From assembly GCA_963854835.1 (NCBI GenBank), contig OY978525.1:114899018-114963017 (forward strand): a stretch of 64,000 nucleotides of DNA, in the 5' to 3' direction. A program made the translations under genes and the position numbers. This DNA comes from Megamerina dolium (lineage: Eukaryota > Arthropoda > Insecta > Diptera > Megamerinidae). Shown one piece after another: positions 56,430 to 64,000 of this stretch (its first letter is position 1; each line of letters opens with the position of its first letter). The notes below the pieces were generated by a model, which saw only the letters and a program-made list of their open reading frames with translations, was not told the DNA's origin and ran no database searches.

Positions 56430-56735
56430 CCCCAACGAATGCTCTTATAGTCGCACTGGCATTAATTCGGCCGTAGGCTATAAGTAGTTCTTGTTTTAAG
56501 CGAGGCAGTCAGTATTCGATCGCTGGCTTAAAGTAATCGCCTGAGAGCACTCAGCTCTGCCCAGCGGCACTTTGACCAACCGCATATACCAGGAGCAACT
56601 ATCCGCCACCCCGTTGGTTGCTTTCATATACTGCCATAATAGGTCTCCCTCTTCTAGGTGTGAGGCCAGAGTGCTGGATACCCTCCACGGCGTCAATTCT
56701 GGCTTTGTCATAATTTGAGAAGCCACATATCGTTT
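56430..56735 (-). other. GC-richer segment of unknown origin
   Basis: A block with composition unlike its AT-rich neighbours. The minus strand is open at 56726-56496 (MASQIMTKPELTPWRVSSTL...), 76 residues ending near GAGGCAGTC. It could be a piece of a retroelement polyprotein, but I recognise no motif and claim no function. Confidence 0.3.
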
Positions 56736-56850
56736 TGACCATGATCCTTTTTACACATTATTGTCGTACGTAATTTATTTTTTATCCCCAGTACCGAATG
56801 TATCAAATTTCTATCTGCCAAACACTGCGGCAACAAAAAGAAAAGAAAAG

Positions 56851-56870
56851 AAACGAATAATTATTCGTTT
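56851..56870. repeat. Perfect 20-bp palindrome
   Basis: AAACGAATAATTATTCGTTT reads the same on both strands. It lies 72 bases before the much larger palindrome. Confidence 0.8.
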
Positions 56871-56942
56871 CAAAAATCGTTCAATTTCATTGCATATTCG
56901 TTGTTTCATAGATGGAAATTCGATACATTAAACTCATGCAAT

Positions 56943-57136
56943 TTTTTTGCAGAATTTTATCGACGTTTTTGGTGATTGGTCGACCCAGAGCGATGTTCAT
57001 TTTTGAGCTCGAAATTCAGAATGAAAGGAAGCAACATAAACGGTTTGCTTCCTTTCATTCTGAATTTCGAGCTCAAAAATGAACATCGCTCTGGGTCGAC
57101 CAATCACCAAAAACGTCGATAAAATTCTGCAAAAAA
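56943..57136. repeat. Perfect palindrome with 92-bp arms and 10-base loop
   Basis: Left arm 56943-57034 and right arm 57045-57136 are exact reverse complements; the loop is CATAAACGGT. The arms have balanced composition (for example GGTCGACCCAGAGCGATG) in an AT-rich background. No target duplication and no coding capacity are evident. RNA from either strand would form a 92-bp uninterrupted hairpin. It may be a recent inverted duplication, a foldback element, a hairpin-RNA locus or an assembly fold-back artefact. Confidence 0.93.
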
Positions 57137-58028
57137 TATCATAAACTATACAATTTTTTAATCAGCTTTGTAGGGTGTTTTCCTTTTTTCCAATATACTT
57201 TAAAATTGTATCTATTATTGTTGGATAAAACACTATATCCAGGATATAGGATAGTAAGCCCTCGAATAATAATTCTCACAATTGATGTTATGAAGTCAAA
57301 ACTTGCCTCAAATGATAACTGTCTTTGAACGAACCACTGACATCATTACAGTGTAACATTTTCTGAGTAATGTGATTTGACAATATTCAGAGGAATAGAG
57401 AGAATGATGAGTCGCCGAAATTGGGCACGATGTTGTTAGATATTGAATACACAATCCAGTGATCCCACTTGAAAAGTGCAGATTCCTTGTCACACAACAC
57501 TTTTTCAACATAGTCAATAAATGATAAAAATAAATAAATAGCCAATAAATGATGGAGGACGGAGAGTATCAACGTGAGATCCATTAATAAAGCATAGTCT
57601 ATTCTTGAGGGTAAGATAATAAATTTTCTACTTTATATAAATGAGTCGTGAAGTGATAATAACACATAATGGTCATTTTTGTAGGTTGATTAGTTATATG
57701 AAAATTCTATTGACATCATGCGAAGATAGATAAATCGACAGATATGCCTAACTAATATAATTTAAAGTATATTTTTGAATTTTGAATATATTATTTCATC
57801 AAATAAATTATATTTACTTCAGAAGTCCCTTATACCTCTGAATAGTTTTAATTCATTTCTATTTTTCCCCAACCATATATTCATACGCTATCACTTAACT
57901 GATTCGCTCATCCATTCAGTTCAGAGTATTAAAATCACTTTGCATAAAGAGCGCAGCAAAAAAAAAAAAAAGTGTAAAATCAAAAACAAATAAAAAGAAG
58001 AACAAGTAGAAAAAATCATCATGAAATA
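57137..58028. other. AT-rich spacer, no gene seen
   Basis: Low-complexity AT sequence; minus-strand frames near 57308-57584 are short and match nothing I recognise. Confidence 0.5.
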
Positions 58029-58393
58029 CATTCTGTCAAATAAGTACCCGGAAATTCTCATTTTTAATTTTCCCTCTGAGAATATTTCAAAAAAAAATTT
58101 TTTCGACATGGTTGAATCACCAAATGTTTTTTTCAACATTTCCAACGTTTTGACACAAGAAATTTCGTTTGAAATACACAAAAATTTCATACAAACTCTT
58201 TGTTCGATATTTTTATCCATAGTAAAAATCGCAACGCACACAAAAGGTTGACTTGTTCCTAATGACGCCGTAACCAAACTAAATGACACAGAGCAATAAA
58301 AATTCACAGAATAGTGGTTGACAGTTGAAATATTCTCAGAGGGAAAATTAAAAATGAGAATTTCCGGTTTCCGGGTACTTATTTGACAGAATG
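58029..58393 (-). mobile_element. MITE derived from a mariner
   Basis: 365 bases with inverted ends of about 60 bases (CATTCTGTCAAATAAGTACC at each outer end, TTTCCGGTTTCCGG difference on the right) and TA duplications. The minus-strand interior encodes a decayed mariner N-terminus, IEQRVCMKFLC...KTLEMLKKTFGDSTMSK, so the element is an internally deleted mariner rather than an unrelated MITE. Confidence 0.85.
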
Positions 58394-60310
58394 TAAACGA
58401 GTAATGCAGTTCAGTGATTTTGATAAAATTTATGTAGTGGAAATAAACAATCTATCCTTTCAAAATGTGAGTATATTTACATTAGCATGTGTGTGTGTGT
58501 GCGTTATTGCATGCAATATAACACACAGATAATATATTTATTTGTAGTCATTTATGCAAACAATAATTGTATTGTGTGTGTGTGTGTGTGTGTGTGTATG
58601 GGCATTTTTAACACCTGTGCTACTCACACAAATATACAAGTACGTTTGAATTGATTCAACCATGACTGAAATTAATTTTATTGGAATTTTCATCAAGAAT
58701 GCAGCAAAAGAAATGAATTAAAATTGTGCTAGAATAATGTTAAAAAATTCAGCATGAACAGATATCCAAGTTGTATGTAAATCCAGTAGTCTGAAATAAT
58801 TGCATATGTAATCCATGGGAAATGATATCAACATCATGAATGCTTAAGCAATGTTACTCTTGCTACAGCAAATGAAGTGCTGGTTGAAATGTACAATACA
58901 ATTTTAAAATTGAGATTCCCACACACACGCACACACACACACACACTTGGAGATAATACCTCATACGCCATGTTGGCCAGTATACAGCTTCAGTTGAAGC
59001 CAATACGTTCATCAGAGTTCACATCTTGTTGGTGGCCATTGCCAACATCATTGCAATACCGGCTCTTGTAATTAATATTCCCAAGCAGCGTAATAAATTT
59101 TAAGCCACTGATTAATCCTGACATATACACACTCATACACTCATACACCTATACTGACTGGATTGGCGAAAAAGGCAATACACATAGAAGCAGAAGAGCA
59201 AACAGATGAACAATTTAAAACCATCACCGAATAATATGGCGCATAGACCTCAAATGCAGCGGTAGTAACAGCCAAACTAGAATGAACGACCTGTTTCTCG
59301 CGTAAAGTGTCTTTCGTCCTGCCTCTTATTTGCCACGATATTCAGAAAATTCATGTTACTTCTCATACAAATGAAAGCGTACCGAACTGAATTTCAAAAA
59401 ATATACTAAATTTATATGTACTATATGACTACTTTATTGCAGCTGTTGTTGTTGTTGTTGTTGTTGCTGCTCCCGCTACTACTGTCGGCATTATCAGCAG
59501 CATAACTGACAAGGTCTAAATCTTAATCGTTTCGTTGCGGAACGGAAGTGCAGCAAGATGTCCGCCACATGTTCAAAATAAAATGAATGGTTTCTTTGGT
59601 AACAAATGAGTCTGAATTGGTGTGGCGGCCTTATGTGCCTGGTGTTGGTCGATTGCTCGGGCGGATTGTTGGTTGTAATACAGGAAAAAGGATGGATGAA
59701 TGGATGCAACTGATATTGAAACGAGTATGTGAATATAAACGAAGGAAGTCAAGTGAGTTTCTCTCTCGGTTTGCTTGTATGTATGTGCGTGTGTGTGTGT
59801 ATAGTAAATGGTTGCATACAAAGTGATAAAATAGCATCGAATTATAAATCATTCAGTGAAATGAAGATGAGTCCTTTTACTATCATGAATCGTTCTGTTT
59901 TGTATGTGTATATATTCGCATATAATACTATGTTTTACTGCTGGCAAGTTACCTTTTTTTTTTTGTGTGAGTTTGATTGTTTCATTTTGGGAGATTGTTT
60001 TTTGGAAGTTTCATTTGTGTGTGCACAACAACAACTTAATCCATGATATGCTCTACAGTTTGTTGAAATAAAGTTGTAACTTGTAAAATTAAGATAAGAA
60101 TATTCCCGACATTAAAAAGCAATCAAATAATATTTGAAAAATATCTCATTTTACAATAACATAAATTACGTTATCATGTCATTGGGTTGATATGTATCAG
60201 TTTTGGGAAAAAATGTGATTAGTGTCACTTTTTTTTCGAAGTATTCTGATGTACTGAAAAGTAAATAGATTAAAGAAATATTAATTTGGGGTCTATGGAA
60301 TTTTAAGCTA
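58394..60310. other. Spacer with many microsatellites, no gene seen
   Basis: Holds (TG)n at 58573-58597, (AC)n at 58921-58946, (TTG)n at 59443-59470 and shorter GT runs. About 58950-59660 has a more balanced composition than its surroundings and may belong to a transcript or regulatory region, but no exon with splice sites and protein similarity could be supported. Confidence 0.45.
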
Positions 60311-61530
60311 CGCGGGCTGTCCCAGAACTACCCGACCTAACAAAGAAAATAAAACAAATTTGGGAAAATGTTTCCCTATTTCTCAACATAATCTCCTTTT
60401 AGCTCTATACACTTTTCCCAGCGATATTCTATAGCTTCGATACCCTGTTTATAGTATGAACTGTCTAGCTCATTAAAATAGCTATCTACTGCAGACACCA
60501 CCACCTCTTCATTGTTTGCAAATCTTCTACCACCAAGCCATTTTTTCAAATTTGGATATAGAAAATAATCCAAAGGAGCAAAATCTTGCGAATAAGGTAC
60601 GTGCTGAAGCAATTCGAGCTTTAACTCATTGATTTTGGCCAACGCAATAGCGCGATGTGTGAACTGGTGCATTGGTGTCTTGATGAAACAACACTTTCTT
60701 TTTCGACAAATGCGGCTTTTTTTCTTTAATTTCATCACTTAAACGCTGCAACAAATTAGCATAATACTCGCCGTTGATTGTTTTTCCTTTTGTTTGAAGA
60801 TAATCAATAAAAATTATGCCTTTTTTGGACATGATTCTCCTACTTCTGTTCACTGTTTTAACTGCTCCTTTGTCTCAGGTGTGAAGTGGTGGAACCATGT
60901 CTCATTCATGGTTACGAATCGACGCAAAAAGTCGGCTTTATTACTGTGAAACATCGCCAAACATTCTATAGAAACATCTTCATGACGTTGTTTTTTGTTC
61001 TATTGTGAGCAAACGCGGCACCCATCTTGCACACAGCTTTTTCATCTTCAATATACGATGTATAGCACTTTTTGAAAAGCCTATAATTTGACCTGGCGAT
61101 CATTCAATACTATTTTGTGGATTTTTTTAACCGTTTCTGCCGTGGCCACCTCAATTGGTTGACCAGTACGGTGTTCATCTTAGTAGCTCGTATGACCTCG
61201 TTTAAACTCTGCCACCCAATATTTTATGGTCGAAGGAGCAGACTCACCCAGAGTAGAATCTAGTTTGGCTTTAATATTCGTTGGACTGAGACCTTTGAAA
61301 TGAAAGTATTGAATTACATAACGGTGACCAATTTTTTCCATGTTTACAAGTTCGCTGAGGTCGTTAACTTTCGATGGCTCCAAAAAAAAAAAAAAAATTA
61401 AATACTAAACAACGTGGCGCCTTGAAACTTAAAATAAATGTTTTATAAGGTTGCCAATTTTCACCAAAGTAATTTTTTTCAAACTACTGCCGCCATCTGT
61501 ATGTCAGGTCGGGTAGTTTTGGGACCACCC
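60311..61530 (-). mobile_element. Mariner (family A), nearly complete but broken
   Basis: Inverted ends with core CCCA(G/A)AACTACCCGACCT and TA duplications (60309-60310, 61531-61532). The minus strand begins MEPSKVNDLSELVNMEKIGH (from 61383) and later gives FHQDTNAPVHTS with one extra codon inside the motif, then VPYSQDFAPLDYFLYPNLKK, where the usual PSD reads PLD. Frameshifts and the damaged motif mark it as inactive. Confidence 0.9.
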
Positions 61531-62567
61531 TAGTCTTTTCAAAAGGGATGATTACATTTACACTTACTTTTGTAGCTGTCTCTTACTATTGTATTCATTT
61601 ATTTTCTTTATATCAGAATACATTGAAATATATGTAACTTCATACTGACTAGTCATAGCTCTAAAAAAATATTTCTAAAATAAAATACCAATTTAGTTCG
61701 TCCACCCAGGAATGTGAACGTTAGATCTTATACACAGAAGACCAATGTACTAACCACTTATCATTTCTGAAATTCCAAAATTTACTGATATAATTTTGCT
61801 TACTTTTAGCATAAAATATTTCCATGTGAATGGAATATTCTTTCTCTTGGGATGATAATTTTCAATATGATATTCCACAATCGGTGAAATAGTGAGAGAG
61901 ATTGCTAAATTTTCCCGCATGCTCATATTTGCTTTTTATTGTTTGAAAAGTTTTTAAAACAAATGTTGTGAAAACAAAAATTATACATATAATGTTTTTG
62001 CTCCTCTCACCACAAATTGGATGAACATTTTTCTATGAACAAACTTAATTATTAATATTATTTTGGTGTGTGATTCTATGATATAAGTTGTACTCTCTCT
62101 GTATGTGAGTATATGAAAATTTGTTGCCTTAATCAGGCAAAGGATAAAGTTATATGATACAAAAAACAAAAAAAAAAAAAGAATTTGATGTTTTTTTTTA
62201 TTGAAATAATTTCAATTCTCATATGTGATGAATTTGTATTAAATAAGTAAAAACGCTAAAATTTTGTAATATAAATGGAACGAGTAGGGGCGATAAATAG
62301 TAGTAGTGGGGTAACCAAAACTTTTTTGTGGTTGATCAAAAGTATTTCATTTGGTAAATTCGACGAGCAAATAAGGTAATAGGAATGTATGTGTCGAATT
62401 GGTATTGTTCCCACCCAGTGACAACAGGGAGGCTCAGGTTCAGGAGGGGTGGCAGGGGGATATACCCCCTTTGGGTGGACTTGAGGACTTGTTAAAAAGG
62501 AAGAATAATAATATATAGTAATTTAAAAATCATTCATTAAGAGTTTTCCTGGCAACGCCACTGGTTT
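61531..62567. other. AT-rich spacer with a GC-rich islet
   Basis: No gene seen. The stretch 62409-62485 is strikingly G/C-rich and contains GGGGGATATACCCCC, able to form a small hairpin, with CCCACCCA before it and GGGTGG after it. Confidence 0.5.
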
Positions 62568-62776
62568 CACGGTACCCATATGTCGGCAAGCACTTAAAAA
62601 TTTTTCCGGCAGTAACAATTTGCCACAAAGCTAGGAAAAAGTGACATGACAAGGATTATGAGTTTCGGAACCAGCTAATATTAGTAGATGCCTTCTAATA
62701 CTGTCCAAAATATAACACACACAACAGTACTGGAAGTACTGTTCGGCCATAATTATTTATTTATTTTTTATAATTG
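62568..62776 (+). mobile_element. SINE, 5'-truncated
   Basis: Starts within the body (TTCACGGTACCCATATGTCG) and continues to the TTATTTATTTATT tail; the tRNA-like head is missing and the sequence is diverged. Confidence 0.8.
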
Positions 62777-63640
62777 CTTCGATATAGCTTCGAGAACACT
62801 TCTGCAAAGAATTTTAACGAAGGCGTTTCATTGTGGATTTTACATAGCTACAAGCTTTATAGAGATTTGAATGAACGAATATCATTGAAACGGTGTTAGA
62901 GCTTACAAACAGTGAACAATTTAAAAGTATGGAAAGTCATTGCTTCGATAACGCTTCTAGAGTGGGAATAGCTCCGTTAAGCCATCGATGCTTTAAAACA
63001 GCAACATTTTCTTATAAAATAACCGATATTTAAATGAAATATTATCACACATGGTACGAGCTGTACATATACATATTTTAGTGCATCGATTTGATCCCTG
63101 ATCGGGGAATTTAACAATTTTAATTTTCTTGTTGTTGTTGTTGTTGTTGTTGTTGTTGCTTTTCTAATTATATCAATTTATTCTATTTATGAAATTTAGA
63201 CATATTATGGTCGAATCACTTCTGAGTCATTAAAATTTTCAACAAATTGTTTTGGAAAATTGATTTATTTTAATTTCTCAGCCAGAGAAACTTTTAAGAG
63301 GCCTCTTAGAAGATGTGAAAAATCAAATTGTGATAAAGTTATGTTATATGTTAATTGTGTTTACTTGAATTAAGCTTACAAAATGTTAAGATTTTAAAAT
63401 AATTTTTTTGGTAAGTTCCTTTAAGGGATCGATATGGGTGGTTAATATTCACCGTGGACCATTTAATTGTATATGATTTAAAAATATGTTATTTTTACAG
63501 TTACATATCTTTAACAATGGAAATCTTGACAGAAAGTCAGTATCATATCTCCGCAGAACGAAATTAATCACTTTACGCTTGAACAACATTGGGAAATATT
63601 GTAAACTTATTTCCAAAGTCAATATTGTGTAGCAGTGAGT
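62777..63640. other. AT-rich spacer, no gene seen
   Basis: Contains a (TTG)n run at 63129-63160. Nothing coding was recognised. Confidence 0.5.
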
Positions 63641-63649
63641 TTATTGAAA

Positions 63650-64000
63650 ATTCCTTCATTTTTTCTGACGAAGCGCATTTTCATCTTGGCGGCTATGTTA
63701 ACAAGCAAAACTGCCACATCTGGGATCGGAAAAGGCGCACGTGATCCTCGAGAAACTAACGCATCCTCAGAGAGTGAGAGTATGGTGTGGATTTTAATAC
63801 GGTGACATCATTTGCCCATTTTCTTTGGTCATTTCGGTCTAGGGTGAGTGCTACAGAGGCATGATAAACGATTTTTGTACCCGAAAATTGAAGACATGGA
63901 CTTGTACAATCTTCGATTTCAGCAGGATGGCACGCCATGCCACACAATTTAAGTGGAAATCAATCTTTTATGCGCCCAGTTCGGCAATCGTGTTATTAGT
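63650..64000 (+). mobile_element. Rosa-like (DD41D-type) transposase relic, cut by window end
   Basis: FFSDEAHFHLGGYVNKQNCHIW (first catalytic Asp present, about 63660-63725) is followed by frameshifts and stops, then FQQDGTPCHTI near 63920-63950 and QFGNRVIS at the edge. The third Asp would lie beyond the window. Confidence 0.75.

Noticed and set aside
58877..59071. Possible exon near the (AC)n repeat, both strands examined
   Set aside because: Frames are short, splice sites are unconvincing and nothing is similar to a known protein.

Overview
The window looks like nuclear DNA of a higher fly (Diptera, Schizophora; a tephritid-type fly is plausible but not proven). The evidence is strong AT-richness, short introns with GT..AG ends, insect 7tm_6 odorant receptor genes, a NOG1 GTPase gene beside an axonemal dynein light chain 1 gene, and many Tc1/mariner, rosa-type (DD41D) and non-LTR elements. 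Gene models were built by hand from reading frames, splice sites and paralogue comparison.

Layout. 1-4.9 kb: a 10-bp minisatellite, a dispersed repeat, a tRNA-derived SINE and a diverged local duplication. 4.9-6.2 kb (+): the last four exons of a membrane-anchored ZP-domain protein. 8.6-10.0 kb (+): a secreted protein with an apple-like N-terminal part and a C-type-lectin-like domain. 11.2-14.5 kb (+): NOG1/Non1 and DNAL1. 14.6-17.3 kb: non-LTR and mariner remains.

17.7-50.4 kb holds the main content: four apparently intact odorant receptor genes, two on the minus strand (17672-22074, 27790-31824) then two on the plus strand (33898-39661, 44655-50351). All have nine coding exons, the same intron phases, and 421-427 residues. 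Nearly all of the size difference between them is transposon cargo in introns: mariners, a long-TIR mariner derivative, a TA-flanked foldback element, SINEs, non-LTR pieces and a repeat of GTGGGCGTGGC monomers. Two of the genes share a TTGACC-N3-TATAAATAG upstream block.

50.4-64 kb has no convincing host gene. It carries a three-level nested insertion (mariner > rosa-type > SINE), a perfect 92-bp-arm palindrome, a mariner-derived MITE, another mariner, a SINE tail and, at the right edge, a further DD41D-type relic. No system new to biology was recognised. The points most worth a second look are the receptor cluster with its insertion-riddled introns, the palindrome, the SINE family and its possible LINE partner, and two rosa-type copies that share the same inactivating lesions.
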